Shown here in pieces: positions 28,157 through 37,126 of a stretch of 64,000 bases of DNA. The notes under the pieces were generated by a model. It ran no database searches and was not told the origin of the DNA. It saw only the letters and a list, made by a program, of their open reading frames with translations. Every line of letters starts with the position of its first letter. The first letter of the stretch is position 1. The DNA comes from Rhizobium sullae (lineage in GTDB: Bacteria > Pseudomonadota > Alphaproteobacteria > Rhizobiales > Rhizobiaceae), in the NCBI RefSeq assembly GCF_025200715.1, contig NZ_CP104143.1, forward strand, positions 3,544,501 to 3,608,500, given 5' to 3'. The position numbers were made by a program, and so were the translations under genes.

Positions 28157-28576
28157 ATGGATAGCAACGAAAACGTCCCCGCCAAGATGCCCCCGGTCAA
28201 AAACGGCCTGCTGCCCTATCTGACGGTCGACGGCGCGCTCAAGGCCGCGGAATTCTACAAGAAGGCATTTAACGCCGAAGAAGCCTATGTCGTGCCAGCC
28301 GACGAGAAGGGTCGGACGATGCATGTGCATCTTTATATCAATGGCAGCTCTCTCATGCTGTCGGATGCCTATCCTGAATACGGCCATCCCTTCAAAGGCC
28401 ATGAAGGCTTCGCAATACAGCTGATCGTCGATGACATCGACTCCTGGTGGGAGCGCGCCGTGTCTGTCGGCGCCGAGGTCGTCATGCCGGTCGAACGAAT
28501 GTTCTGGGGCGACCGCTACGGTCAGCTTCGCGATCCATTCGGTGTGCTCTGGGGGCTGAACGACACGTCCAAGTAA
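28157..28576 (+). CDS. VOC family protein (PhnB-like glyoxalase fold)
   Basis: The 139-residue protein has the two beta-alpha-beta-beta-beta modules of the vicinal oxygen chelate fold: LLPYLTVDGALKAAEFYKKAF...HVHLYINGSSLMLSD and IQLIVDDIDSWWERAV...MFWGDRYGQLRDPFGVLW. The DxxGxxW ending is PhnB-like. The activity is unknown, and such proteins include glyoxalase-like and antibiotic-resistance relatives. GGAGGAAGAAC precedes the ATG. Confidence 0.88.
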   Translation: MDSNENVPAKMPPVKNGLLPYLTVDGALKAAEFYKKAFNAEEAYVVPADEKGRTMHVHLYINGSSLMLSDAYPEYGHPFKGHEGFAIQLIVDDIDSWWERAVSVGAEVVMPVERMFWGDRYGQLRDPFGVLWGLNDTSK

Positions 28577-28712
28577 CGGGACATGGACGATGGACAGGCC
28601 GCGCGAAACGCCGTGTGGCCGCCAATTCAGAAAGATTCTCCTTCATTTCGGCGGGAAACTGGACTAGATGCTGATCAACGAAAGTACATCCGCTGAATTT
28701 GGAGCCTAGGTC

Positions 28713-29321
28713 ATGGATAAATTCGTGAAGCTCACCGGCGTTGCAGCGCCCCTGCCTGTCGTCAACATTGACACGGACATGATCATTCCGAAGGACTATC
28801 TGAAGACCATCAAGCGCACCGGTCTCGGCAAGGGCCTCTTCGCCGAGGCCCGCTACCACGAGGATGGTTCCGAAAATGCCGATTTCGTGCTGAACAAGCC
28901 GGCATACCGCAACGCCAAGATCCTCGTTGCCGGCGGTAATTTCGGTTGTGGCTCCTCGCGCGAGCATGCCCCGTGGGCGCTTCTCGATTTCGGCATCCGT
29001 TGCGTTATCTCCACAAGTTTTGCGGACATCTTCTACAACAACTGTTTCAAGAACGGCATTCTGCCGATCACAGTCAGCCAGGAAGATCTCGACAAGCTGA
29101 TGGACGACGCTTCGCGCGGCTCCAATGCTGTCCTGACGGTCGATCTCGAAAACCTGGAAATCACCGGCCCGGACGGCGGTTCGATCAAGTTCGACCTCGA
29201 CGAATTCAAGCGCCATTGCCTGCTGAACGGCCTCGATGATATCGGCTTGACGCTGGAAAAGGGCAAAGCGATCGACAGCTTCGAGAAGAAGAATGCTGCG
29301 GCGCGTCCCTGGGCAGCTTAG
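28713..29321 (+). CDS. leuD: 3-isopropylmalate dehydratase small subunit
   Basis: The 202-residue subunit forms the swivelling domain of isopropylmalate isomerase, with LeuC, in leucine synthesis. Recognisable segments are [24 protein letters not shown] split over residues 16-40, [17 protein letters not shown] and [17 protein letters not shown]. The family length is normal. LeuC is not in this window. A terminator follows, so leuB, 187 bp downstream, is probably separately transcribed. Confidence 0.97.
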   Translation: MDKFVKLTGVAAPLPVVNIDTDMIIPKDYLKTIKRTGLGKGLFAEARYHEDGSENADFVLNKPAYRNAKILVAGGNFGCGSSREHAPWALLDFGIRCVISTSFADIFYNNCFKNGILPITVSQEDLDKLMDDASRGSNAVLTVDLENLEITGPDGGSIKFDLDEFKRHCLLNGLDDIGLTLEKGKAIDSFEKKNAAARPWAA

Positions 29322-29344
29322 TCTTCCAAACACAGCATGCGATC

Positions 29345-29370
29345 AAGCCGGGCTTCCACCCGGCTTTTTC
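29345..29370 (+). terminator. Rho-independent terminator after leuD
   Basis: AAGCCGGG (29345-29352) pairs with CCCGGCTT (29359-29366) across a six-base loop and is followed by a T run. It lies 24 bp after the leuD stop. Confidence 0.88.
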
Positions 29371-29508
29371 TTTGCTGCTTGGAAAAATACGGGGGATACG
29401 CGTCACCATCGTGAAGCCACAAACCGTACCGATTCGGCCGTTCTGTTCCTTGAAATGGCTTCCGGCGGGGTCTAAGAAGCCGCAGCTTGTTTTTCCGCGG
29501 AGGGTTTC

Positions 29509-30621
29509 ATGACAGCGCGCAATCTTTTCCTGCTGCCGGGCGACGGCATCGGTCCCGAGGCAATGGGCGAGGTCCGCAAGATCATTGCTTACATGAACGA
29601 GGCGATGAATGCCGGCTTCGTTACCGATGAAGGCCTTGTCGGCGGCAATGCCTACGATGCGCATGGCGCGGCCATCTCCGAAGACGACATGAAAAAGGCG
29701 CTGGCAGCAGACGCCGTTCTCTTCGGGGCCGTCGGCGGCCCTAAATGGGACAGCGTGCCTTATGAAGTGCGCCCGGAAGCGGGCCTTCTGCGCTTGCGCA
29801 AGGACTTGGAACTCTTTGCAAACCTGCGCCCGGCAATCTGCTATCCGGCGCTTGCCTCCGCCTCTTCGCTGAAGCCGGACCTGGTCGAAGGACTCGACAT
29901 CCTCATCATCCGCGAGCTGACGGGCGGGGTCTATTTTGGCGAACCGAAGGAGATCATCGATCTCGGCAACGGCCAGAAGCGTGGCATCGATACGCAGGTC
30001 TACGACACTTACGAAATCGAACGCATCGCCGGCGTCGCCTTCGAAATGGCGCGGACCCGCCAAAACCGCGTCTGCTCCATGGAAAAACGCAACGTCATGA
30101 AGTCGGGTGTGCTCTGGAATCAGGTTGTTACCGAGACGCACAAGGCGAAATACTCCGACGTCCAGCTCGAGCATATGCTGGCCGATGCCGGCGGCATGCA
30201 GCTGGTACGCCAGCCGAAACAGTTCGACGTCATCGTCACCGATAACCTTTTCGGTGACATGCTTTCCGACGTCGCGGCGATGCTGACCGGTTCGCTTGGC
30301 ATGCTGCCGTCCGCTTCTCTCGGTGCGCCGGATGGCAAGACAGGCAAACGAAAAGCGCTCTACGAGCCCGTCCACGGCTCGGCTCCCGACATCGCCGGTA
30401 AGGGCATCGCCAACCCGATCGCCATGATCGCCTCCTTCGCCATGTGCCTGCGTTATTCCTTCAACCTCGTGAAGGAAGCCGACAATCTTGAGAAGGCGAT
30501 CGCCAACGTTCTCAACAAGGGTATTCGCACGGCCGACATCATGGCCGAAGGCGCAAAGAAGGTTGGAACTGTTGAGATGGGCGAGGCGATCCTTGCCGAG
30601 TTCAAGATGCTTTCTGCCTGA
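29509..30621 (+). CDS. leuB: 3-isopropylmalate dehydrogenase
   Basis: The 370-residue NAD-dependent enzyme oxidises 3-isopropylmalate to 2-oxoisocaproate. Features are [24 protein letters not shown], the substrate-binding [35 protein letters not shown], the metal/NAD motif [26 protein letters not shown] and the late [18 protein letters not shown] block. The GGAGG upstream gives a clear start. A terminator follows its stop by 24 bp. Confidence 0.97.
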   Translation: MTARNLFLLPGDGIGPEAMGEVRKIIAYMNEAMNAGFVTDEGLVGGNAYDAHGAAISEDDMKKALAADAVLFGAVGGPKWDSVPYEVRPEAGLLRLRKDLELFANLRPAICYPALASASSLKPDLVEGLDILIIRELTGGVYFGEPKEIIDLGNGQKRGIDTQVYDTYEIERIAGVAFEMARTRQNRVCSMEKRNVMKSGVLWNQVVTETHKAKYSDVQLEHMLADAGGMQLVRQPKQFDVIVTDNLFGDMLSDVAAMLTGSLGMLPSASLGAPDGKTGKRKALYEPVHGSAPDIAGKGIANPIAMIASFAMCLRYSFNLVKEADNLEKAIANVLNKGIRTADIMAEGAKKVGTVEMGEAILAEFKMLSA

Positions 30622-30645
30622 TATCTCACGTGAAACCGCTTTTCC

Positions 30646-30678
30646 GCCCTCCGTACCGATCAGTATGGAGGGCTTTTT
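30646..30678 (+). terminator. Rho-independent terminator after leuB
   Basis: GCCCTCC (30646-30652) pairs with GGAGGGC (30667-30673) and is followed by TTTTT. It lies 24 bp after the leuB stop. Confidence 0.88.
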
Positions 30679-30732
30679 ATTGAACGCATCTGCTGCGGTT
30701 CCTATGTCCCATGGAAACGACGAAGGGATGGC

Positions 30733-31491
30733 ATGAGCAATACCGACGATGACAAACGAGGCTGGCGATCTTATCTGGGCACACGCTACGACGCCCGGCG
30801 CACGGTCCATCGCAGAGTTCCCTGGAAGGCATTCACGCTTTCCGCAATCAATGTGGTCGCCATTGCCTTTTTTGTCTTCGACAGACCGCTTGGACAGGCG
30901 GCGGAAAGCCTTTCGCCTCCTTTAGTAATGATCGCAGGCAACGTAACGGATATCGGCCGCCTTGCATGGATCCTTGCCGGCCTTTGCACCATTCTTGCCA
31001 CCGGTTACGCTGTTCGAAGGCGGCTTTGGAAAGTCCGCCGCAAATTCCGCATGGTCTATTTCGTCCAGATGACAGCCTATGTCGGTCTGTCGGTGATCCT
31101 GGCCAGCATCTGCGCGAACACTTTGAAATTCCTGATCGGACGGGCGCGGCCGCTTATCTATGAGCAGGAGGGCATTTTCAGTTTCTCGCCCTTGACCATG
31201 GATTTCCTGCATCAGAGCTTTCCCTCAGGTCATGCGGCCAATATCGGCGCGCTCTTTGTGGCACTCATCCTCCTTTTTCCGCACGTCAGGCTCATTTTCA
31301 TCGGTATCGGGCTCTGGCTCGGTGCAACCCGCATCATCATCGGCGTCCACTATCCAAGCGATGTCGTAGCAGGCCTGGCACTCGGTGCCTGGCTCGCATT
31401 TGCTCTCTCAATCCTTTTTGCCCGCTTCGGTCTGGTCTTTGCCATCGACCTCGAAGGCCGGCCTGTGCCGCGGCTCAGCAAGCTTATCTGA
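30733..31491 (+). CDS. PAP2-family membrane phosphatase
   Basis: The 252-residue inner-membrane protein has about six spans and all three phosphatase motifs: KFLIGRARP (motif 1, KX6RP), PSGHA (motif 2) and RIIIGVHYPSD (motif 3, RX5HX3D). The active site should face the periplasm. Members dephosphorylate lipid phosphates such as undecaprenyl pyrophosphate, phosphatidylglycerophosphate or lipid A. Rhizobia are known to remove lipid A phosphates with such enzymes, but this protein's substrate is not settled by sequence. It is the last backbone gene before the catabolic cluster. Confidence 0.9.
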   Translation: MSNTDDDKRGWRSYLGTRYDARRTVHRRVPWKAFTLSAINVVAIAFFVFDRPLGQAAESLSPPLVMIAGNVTDIGRLAWILAGLCTILATGYAVRRRLWKVRRKFRMVYFVQMTAYVGLSVILASICANTLKFLIGRARPLIYEQEGIFSFSPLTMDFLHQSFPSGHAANIGALFVALILLFPHVRLIFIGIGLWLGATRIIIGVHYPSDVVAGLALGAWLAFALSILFARFGLVFAIDLEGRPVPRLSKLI

Positions 31492-31631
31492 GGATCTGCT
31501 CGTAAAAAACTGTCACTGCCTTCTGCTAGCTAAACATCGGCCTGGATGCGACAGGGCGTGACATACTGGACTCCTGTTGCGCGACCGCTGTGATGATAGT
31601 CAGGACAAAACGAAACCACGGCTGAGCCTTC

Positions 31632-33137
31632 TCACATCCGCTGCCGATCGAGATCCAGATCCCGCACGGCATAATAGAGGTTTGCCTGCCGATGCGAGAG
31701 TCTCGCCCAGGCGTCGGCGGCAGTCGGGTCGGGTTCGACCTCTTCGGCGAGGCGCGACATCGCATTGGCGGCGGCGTGGAAGTCTGAATACCAGCCCGCA
31801 CCGACGGCTGCGGACATGCCGGAGCCAAGCGCGGAGGCCTCGTTCGAGAGGCTGCGGATGACCGGCAGGCCGCTGGCATCGGCGACCATCTGGCGCCAGA
31901 GCCGGCTGCCGGCGCCGCCGCCGATCACGAAGATCCGCGTCGCGATCACGCCTGTCCGGCGCATCTCAGCAAGCGAACGGTTGAATTCGAGCGTGATGGC
32001 TTCCATGCCGGCGCGGTAGAGGTGAGCCATGCCGGTTTCCGGCCCGAGCCCGACGAAGCCGGCGCGGGCATTCTTGTCCCAGTGCGGGTCCATGCAGCCC
32101 ATGAGATAAGATAGTGCGGTCACGCCGCCCGAGCCGACGCCGAGGCCGCTCGCCTCCGCTTCCAGCGACTCGAAAATCGCCGGATTGGTGCGCCCGCCGG
32201 CGAAGGTATCGATCAGCCAGTTGACGAAATAGGCGCCTCCGCGCTGGCAGCTTTCGAGGAGATAGCCGTCCCCGTCCGGCGAGACGAGTGTGCGCCAGAA
32301 GCGGCTGAGTGCCGGCGTTGCCGACCAGCACCCGCCGACCACCGCCGTGCCGAGATTGAGATAGACGACGCCGGGGCTGATCGCATTGACGCCGAGTCCG
32401 GCGCAATTGCCGTCGCCGCCACCGGCATAGACCGGGGTGCCGGGAAGGAGACCCGTTGCCGCTGCGGCCGCCGGCGTGATGCGACCGATCTTCGTACCGG
32501 GACGGTGGAGCGCGGGGAGCTTTTCCGGCGCAATGGCGAGATGGTCGAGGATCTCGCGCGACCAGACCTTGTTCTCGATGTCGAGAATGCCGAACGGGTC
32601 GCCGCTGGTCCAGCTCGCCTGTGCCGTTCCCGTCAGTTTCATCGTCAGGAAATCATGCACGCTGAGGATCTGGGCGGCCTGGTCGAGGAGCTCCGGCTGG
32701 TGTTCGCGATAATAGCGCAGGCGGTTGACGCAGGGGATGACGTCGATCGGCTTGCCGGAAATCGCATGAAGCCGCTCGGCGCCGAGCTCCTGCGCCAGGA
32801 CAGGCACGACGTCCTGCGCCCGCCGGTCGAGCCAGAGTGTCGCCGGCGCCAGCGGCTTGCGGTTCTCGTCGAGCAGGACCATCGTCTCGCGCTGGTTGGA
32901 AATCGCAATACCGTCGACACGGGCGGGATCGATCTTCTGCATGAGCGACGACAGCGCGGCGGCCGCGGCCGTCCACCAGTCCTCGGCGTCCTGCTCCGCA
33001 TGCAGCGGATGGGGCGTCGAAATTACATGGGCGGCGCGGCACTCGGCGCGCGGCGTGCCATCGGCCGTCCAGGCGATCGCCTTGACCGATTGGGTCGATG
33101 AATCCATGCCAATGACATAGCGTTCGTCCGGTTGCAT
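31632..33137 (-). CDS. FGGY-family carbohydrate kinase
   Basis: The 501-residue kinase has both FGGY halves: an N-terminal ATPase fold (YVIGMDSSTQSVKAIAWTADG, AISNQRETMVLLDE, LWLDRRAQ) and the C-terminal half with GGDGNCAGLGVNA, ITLEFNRSLAEMR and VIGGGAGSRLWRQMVADASGLPV. It is closest in style to xylulose and other ketose/polyol kinases; the substrate is not identifiable. The open frame extends 100 codons upstream, but GGAGGAGA lies before ATG 33137. It follows the SorC regulator by 97 bp on the same strand, so it is probably co-transcribed and controlled by it. Confidence 0.9.
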   Translation of the reverse strand: MQPDERYVIGMDSSTQSVKAIAWTADGTPRAECRAAHVISTPHPLHAEQDAEDWWTAAAAALSSLMQKIDPARVDGIAISNQRETMVLLDENRKPLAPATLWLDRRAQDVVPVLAQELGAERLHAISGKPIDVIPCVNRLRYYREHQPELLDQAAQILSVHDFLTMKLTGTAQASWTSGDPFGILDIENKVWSREILDHLAIAPEKLPALHRPGTKIGRITPAAAAATGLLPGTPVYAGGGDGNCAGLGVNAISPGVVYLNLGTAVVGGCWSATPALSRFWRTLVSPDGDGYLLESCQRGGAYFVNWLIDTFAGGRTNPAIFESLEAEASGLGVGSGGVTALSYLMGCMDPHWDKNARAGFVGLGPETGMAHLYRAGMEAITLEFNRSLAEMRRTGVIATRIFVIGGGAGSRLWRQMVADASGLPVIRSLSNEASALGSGMSAAVGAGWYSDFHAAANAMSRLAEEVEPDPTAADAWARLSHRQANLYYAVRDLDLDRQRM

Positions 33138-33234
33138 CCTGATCTCCTCCGCGGCGAAGGGCCGTGCCGTTGTTTTCCCTGTCGCCCGGCGCGTCCTCCC
33201 GGCCGGTGCGACAGTCTCTTCTCCCTGACGGAGG

Positions 33235-34236
33235 CTAGACCGCCAGCAGGGCCTCTCCCGTGGCAATGTCGGTGACGAAATGGGTGGCGTAGCCGGCCCC
33301 CAGCGTCGCGATGATCGCCGGGACCTTGGCCCGCCCGCCGGCGAGGCAGATTCGGCTCGGCACCTGTTTAAGCTCGTCGAGCGTGATGCCCACCATGCGT
33401 TCGTCGTGGTCCCCGCCCACCGCCGCACCATGCGCATCGATGAAGCGGCCGATGATGACGGCGACGGCGCCGCGGGCGATGTAATCGTCCACTTCCTCCC
33501 GGCTGGCGATGCCGGAGGCGCGCACCGTGCTGCGCGGACCGAGATCGCCGACGCCGAAAAGGATACGGTGGGTCGAATGGACCAGATCCATCTGCTTCTT
33601 CAGCACGGGTTCTGCCAGCAGCGCCGCCTTGAGCTCGCGGGTCGACAGAACGGCGGGTGCGAGCAGGTTGACGCAGCGCGCGTGAATGCGGTTCGACAGC
33701 AGCGACGTGCAGAGTTCCGGCGAGAAATCCGGCTCGCCGGTGGAGCTGCCCGAAACCTGCACCACGGTGAGATTGGACAGTGGCCGCGTCAGCGAGATCT
33801 GGTCGGCGGCCGCCAGCACCGTGCGGCCCCAGGCGACGCCGATGATGTCGCCATCCTCGATCTGGTCCGCGAGAACGCGCGCGCCGGCATCGCCCAGCCG
33901 CTGCGAGACGCTCTCCTCCTCGCCGTTCGGAATGACGAAAACGCCGGACAGGCCGAAGCGCTGCATCAGCGCCCGCGCGACGCTGGTGCGCCCGCCCGCC
34001 TGCGGGTTGATGTTGACCGAGACGATGCCGCGCTCGCGGGCTTCCTGCAGATGGTTGACGATCGTCGCGCGCGATACGCCGAGGCGCTTGGCGATCTCGC
34101 TCTGCGTCATTTGGTCTGCGTAGTAGAGCCAGGCGGCCCACATCACCGCGTCGTCGAACTCCGTGGGCAAGGATGACCCCGTCTCGGCGACGCCTCGCGC
34201 CGACTTCATTTCGCGTGTGGTCTTCTCCCGTCCCAT
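33235..34236 (-). CDS. SorC/DeoR-type sugar-binding transcriptional regulator
   Basis: The 333-residue regulator has an N-terminal HTH (QSEIAKRLGVSRATIVNHLQEARERGIVSVNINP) split over residues 43-78 and a C-terminal SorC sugar-phosphate-binding domain (LFGVGDLGPRSTVRASG, GRFIDAHGAAV, CLAGGRAKVPAIIATLGAGYATHFVTD). Such proteins respond to phosphorylated pathway intermediates. The GAGGA before ATG 34236 is better than the start at 34287, which lies in the operator. It is divergent from the main operon. Confidence 0.9.
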   Translation of the reverse strand: MGREKTTREMKSARGVAETGSSLPTEFDDAVMWAAWLYYADQMTQSEIAKRLGVSRATIVNHLQEARERGIVSVNINPQAGGRTSVARALMQRFGLSGVFVIPNGEEESVSQRLGDAGARVLADQIEDGDIIGVAWGRTVLAAADQISLTRPLSNLTVVQVSGSSTGEPDFSPELCTSLLSNRIHARCVNLLAPAVLSTRELKAALLAEPVLKKQMDLVHSTHRILFGVGDLGPRSTVRASGIASREEVDDYIARGAVAVIIGRFIDAHGAAVGGDHDERMVGITLDELKQVPSRICLAGGRAKVPAIIATLGAGYATHFVTDIATGEALLAV

Positions 34237-34258
34237 CCCGTCCTCTTCCCTCGCTCGT

Positions 34259-34287
34259 ATCAGACAGCGTGCAGTGTCATTTGTCAA
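34259..34287 (-). promoter_or_regulatory. Candidate promoter of the SorC regulator-kinase operon
   Basis: On the minus strand TTGACA (34287-34282), a 17-base spacer and TCTGAT (34264-34259) make a plausible sigma-70 promoter 22 bp upstream of the regulator start. The -35 lies in one arm of the large palindrome, so a bound regulator would block it. Confidence 0.5.
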
Positions 34288-34318
34288 TCGTGTCTGTCAT
34301 ATGTATTGACAAATGACA
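34275..34318. promoter_or_regulatory. Operator palindrome between the regulator and the catabolic operon
   Basis: A perfect 14-bp inverted repeat, TGTCATTTGTCAAT (34275-34288) with ATTGACAAATGACA (34305-34318), has a 16-base spacer. Extra half sites are TGTCAT (34295-34300) and TGTCATTTG (34327-34335). Each arm contains a TTGACA hexamer facing outward, so both divergent promoters could be repressed together. This is the expected site for the adjacent SorC-type protein. Confidence 0.8.
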
Positions 34319-34420
34319 GAGAGTGTTGTCATTTGCTACCGACAGCATGTGGAGGCGACCTCGTTGCCGCTTGAGCACGTGATTAGAGCCGTCGAGGAAG
34401 CGGTTCAAGGGAGGATGAAG

Positions 34421-35752
34421 ATGCCCGGCAACGCGCCTGTGGGTGGCTGGACTACGCTCATCGACGACATCGTCGCCGGCAAATGGACGAATCCGGAGAC
34501 CGGCGAGCGCGCCACGGTTCCCTATGAGTCCATCGTCATTGGCGAGAGCCTGCAGGGCCGCGAGGCCGATCTGGTCGCCGGCCTGGAGCTTGGCGAGCGC
34601 TATACGATCGTTGCCGACGCGCAGACGTTCGACGCCATGGGGGCGCGGGTGGAAAAGGCGCTGAAAAGCCTCGGGGCCGTCGACACCGTGATCCTCGATC
34701 ATCCGCACGCCGACATGGCCGCGGTCCATGACCTGACGGAAAAGCTCGCCCGGTCCGAGGCTGTCATTGCGGTCGGTTCCGGCACGATCAACGATCTCTG
34801 CAAATTCGTCACCGGCCGTACCAACCGCCGCTATGCCGTCTTCGGCACGGCCGCATCGATGAACGGCTACACCTCGACCACCGCCTCGATCACGCTCGAA
34901 AACGGTCTGAAAGTGTCGCTGCCCTCGCATGCGCCGTCGGGCTTCTTCATCGATCTCGGGGTGACGGCGGCAGCGCCTGCCTATCTTTCGGCCGCCGGCT
35001 TTGCCGATTGCCTCGTCCGCTCCGTCGCGCAGGTCGACTGGTGGATGTCACACCGCCTGCTCGGCACGCTCTATTCGACCGTTCCCTACATCATCCAGGA
35101 GGATGACGAGCGCGAACTGAACCGGCGCGCTGCCGGCATCGCCACGGGGGATATCGCCGCCAATGGCTATCTCCACCGTGTGCTGGCGCTCTGCGGCCTC
35201 GGCATCTCCTTTACCGGCATGTCGAACCACGGTTCGATGGGCGAGCACCAGGTGTCGCACTACATCGACTGCTTTGCCAGGGACAAGCATCCCGGAACGC
35301 TGCACGGCCAGCAGGTCGGCGTCGCGACGCTCTCCATGGCGCGCCTCCAGCGCATCTTCCTCGACAGCGAGACGCCGCCGCAGATCCGCCCGAGCCGGAT
35401 CGTTCCGCAGGCGATGGCGCGGCGCATGGGCGCGGAGGTTGCCGCCCAGTGCTACCAGGAAATCCAGCCGAAGATCTTCGACGCGCGCGGCGCGGCGGAG
35501 ATCAACGAGAAACTGGCCACGCTGTGGCCGGTGCTGCGCGCCGAGCTCAATGCCTTCGCCCTGCCGGTTGCGGAGATGGAGCAGTTGCTCCGTGATGCCG
35601 GCGGTCCGATGACGGCCGCCGATCTCGGCCTGCCGGTCGAGATCTATCGCGAGGCGCTGATCTACAGCCGCGAGATGCGCAACCGCTATTCCTTCCTCGA
35701 TATCGCGGCGGACACCGGGATGCTCGAGGATTTCGCCGGCGGGGAGGCGTGA
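34421..35752 (+). CDS. AraM/EgsA-like sn-glycerol-1-phosphate dehydrogenase family protein
   Basis: The 443-residue protein belongs to the iron/zinc alcohol dehydrogenase-like superfamily, glycerol-1-phosphate dehydrogenase branch. It has the NAD-binding AVGSGTINDLCKFVT, the substrate loop FGTAASMNGYTSTTASIT, and metal ligands in ADCLVRSVAQVDWW (Asp), GEHQVSHYID (His) and TLHGQQVGVAT (His). Known members reduce DHAP to sn-glycerol-1-phosphate; here a related phosphorylated polyol may be the substrate. GGGAGG lies six bases before ATG 34421; the longer frame begins inside the operator. It is the first gene of the forward operon. Confidence 0.85.
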   Translation: MPGNAPVGGWTTLIDDIVAGKWTNPETGERATVPYESIVIGESLQGREADLVAGLELGERYTIVADAQTFDAMGARVEKALKSLGAVDTVILDHPHADMAAVHDLTEKLARSEAVIAVGSGTINDLCKFVTGRTNRRYAVFGTAASMNGYTSTTASITLENGLKVSLPSHAPSGFFIDLGVTAAAPAYLSAAGFADCLVRSVAQVDWWMSHRLLGTLYSTVPYIIQEDDERELNRRAAGIATGDIAANGYLHRVLALCGLGISFTGMSNHGSMGEHQVSHYIDCFARDKHPGTLHGQQVGVATLSMARLQRIFLDSETPPQIRPSRIVPQAMARRMGAEVAAQCYQEIQPKIFDARGAAEINEKLATLWPVLRAELNAFALPVAEMEQLLRDAGGPMTAADLGLPVEIYREALIYSREMRNRYSFLDIAADTGMLEDFAGGEA

Positions 35753-35756
35753 GCGG

Positions 35757-36563
35757 ATGCGCCCGATTGCCACCATGCCGCTTGATGTTGCAGCCCGGAT
35801 CAAAGTGCTCTTCGCCGATATCGACGATACGCTGACGAATGAGGGCCGGCTGCCCGCCGTTGCCTATGCCGCGCTGGAGCGCCTGAGTGCGGCCGGCATT
35901 GCGGTTGCGCCGATCACCGGCCGCCCGGCCGGCTGGTGCGACATGATTGCCCGCATGTGGCCGGTGGCCGGCGTCGTCGGCGAGAACGGCGCCTTCTATT
36001 TCTCCTATGACCAGCAGACCCGCCGTATGCGCCGCAACTTTGCCATCGACGATGCCCAGCGGGCGGCGGACCGCGAAAGGCTTGAAGCTGTCCGTACGCG
36101 TATCCTCGCCGAGGTTCCGGGTGCGGCGATCTCGGCCGACCAGCTCTACCGTGAAGCCGATCTTGCCATCGACTTCTGCGAGGATGTGCCGCCGCTTGCC
36201 GATGGCGAGGTGGACCGGATCAAGCGCATCTTCGAGCAGGAGGGTGCTGTGGCCAAGGTGTCGTCCATCCATGTGAACGGCTGGTACGGAGCCTATGACA
36301 AGCTGACGATGAGCCGCAGCTTTGCCGCCGACATTCTCGGCGTCGATCTGGAGGCTGACAAGTCGCGGATCGTTTTCGTCGGCGACAGTCCGAATGACGC
36401 GCCGATGTTCGGCTTCTTTCCGAATGCCTGCGGTGTCGCCAATGTGCTGGCTCTCCGGAACCGCATGGATGCGGCGCCCGCCTATGTGACGACGGCGCGC
36501 GGCGGGTACGGCTTCGTCGAGGTGGCGAACCATATCCTCGCGGCACGAAGGGAAGTGGCATGA
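35757..36563 (+). CDS. HAD-family hydrolase (Cof/SPP-like, type IIB)
   Basis: The 268-residue phosphatase-like protein has HAD motif I FADIDDTLT, motif II region PITGRPAGW, the type IIB cap in the middle and motif IV VFVGDSPNDAPMF. It most resembles sucrose-phosphate or Cof-type sugar phosphatases. It starts 4 bp after the dehydrogenase stop and overlaps the next (broken) gene by 4 bp, so it belongs to the same transcript. It could dephosphorylate a pathway intermediate, for example a glycerol- or polyol-phosphate, but the substrate is inferred only from context. Confidence 0.87.
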   Translation: MRPIATMPLDVAARIKVLFADIDDTLTNEGRLPAVAYAALERLSAAGIAVAPITGRPAGWCDMIARMWPVAGVVGENGAFYFSYDQQTRRMRRNFAIDDAQRAADRERLEAVRTRILAEVPGAAISADQLYREADLAIDFCEDVPPLADGEVDRIKRIFEQEGAVAKVSSIHVNGWYGAYDKLTMSRSFAADILGVDLEADKSRIVFVGDSPNDAPMFGFFPNACGVANVLALRNRMDAAPAYVTTARGGYGFVEVANHILAARREVA

Positions 36564-36988
36564 GCGGCGTGGTCTACGACATCGCCATCATCGGCGGCGG
36601 CATCAACGGCGCGGGCATCGGCGGCGACGCAGCCGGGCGCGGGCTGAAGGTGCTGCTCGTCGAACAGGCCGATCTCGGCTCATCTGGCCGCTGCGCTTCG
36701 AACGCGAGGCACGCCGTCTGGTCCGGCATTACGGGCTCGAGGTGCGCGCGATCCTCGGCACGGCGACGAGCCGTCCCGAGCTTGGCCGCGATTTCGGCGG
36801 CTCCATCACGGCGGCGGAAGTCGGCTTTGACGACGCAGGAATACACCCGGACGGCGGCCGACATCGTCTGGCGACTGACGAAATCGGGCCTGCGGATGAG
36901 CCCGGCTGAGATCGAGGCACTCGACCTCTACATGCGGGAGCGACGGGAGATCGCCTCCGCATCGGCGGAGTGGCGGGCTCCGGAATAA
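36560..36988 (+). pseudogene. Remnant of a GlpD-type FAD-dependent glycerol-3-phosphate dehydrogenase
   Basis: The N-terminal FAD motif is intact (IAIIGGGINGAGIGGDAAGRGLKVLLVEQADLGS, about residues 7-40). The sequence then jumps into another frame from 36679 (LIWPLRFE, then EARRLVRHYGLEVRAILG... and LGRDFGGSITAAEVGF), then back to the first frame at about 36830 (TAADIVWRLTKSGLRMSPAEIEALDLYM). These pieces match separated parts of GlpD, which is normally about 500 residues; only 142 codons remain. Large internal deletions and frame changes make it a pseudogene. It overlaps the HAD gene by 4 bp as an intact operon member would. Confidence 0.85.
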
Positions 36989-37126
36989 CAAAGCTCCGCC
37001 ACCTGTCCCTTCGGGGCGGGTGGCGGAGAGACAGGAAGCGCCGATGGCGCTTCAGGAAAGACGAGGAGGACGGGACGCCCGCGGCTGGACTGCGGATGCG
37101 CCGCTGTACCCGGGAGGAAGAAGGCA

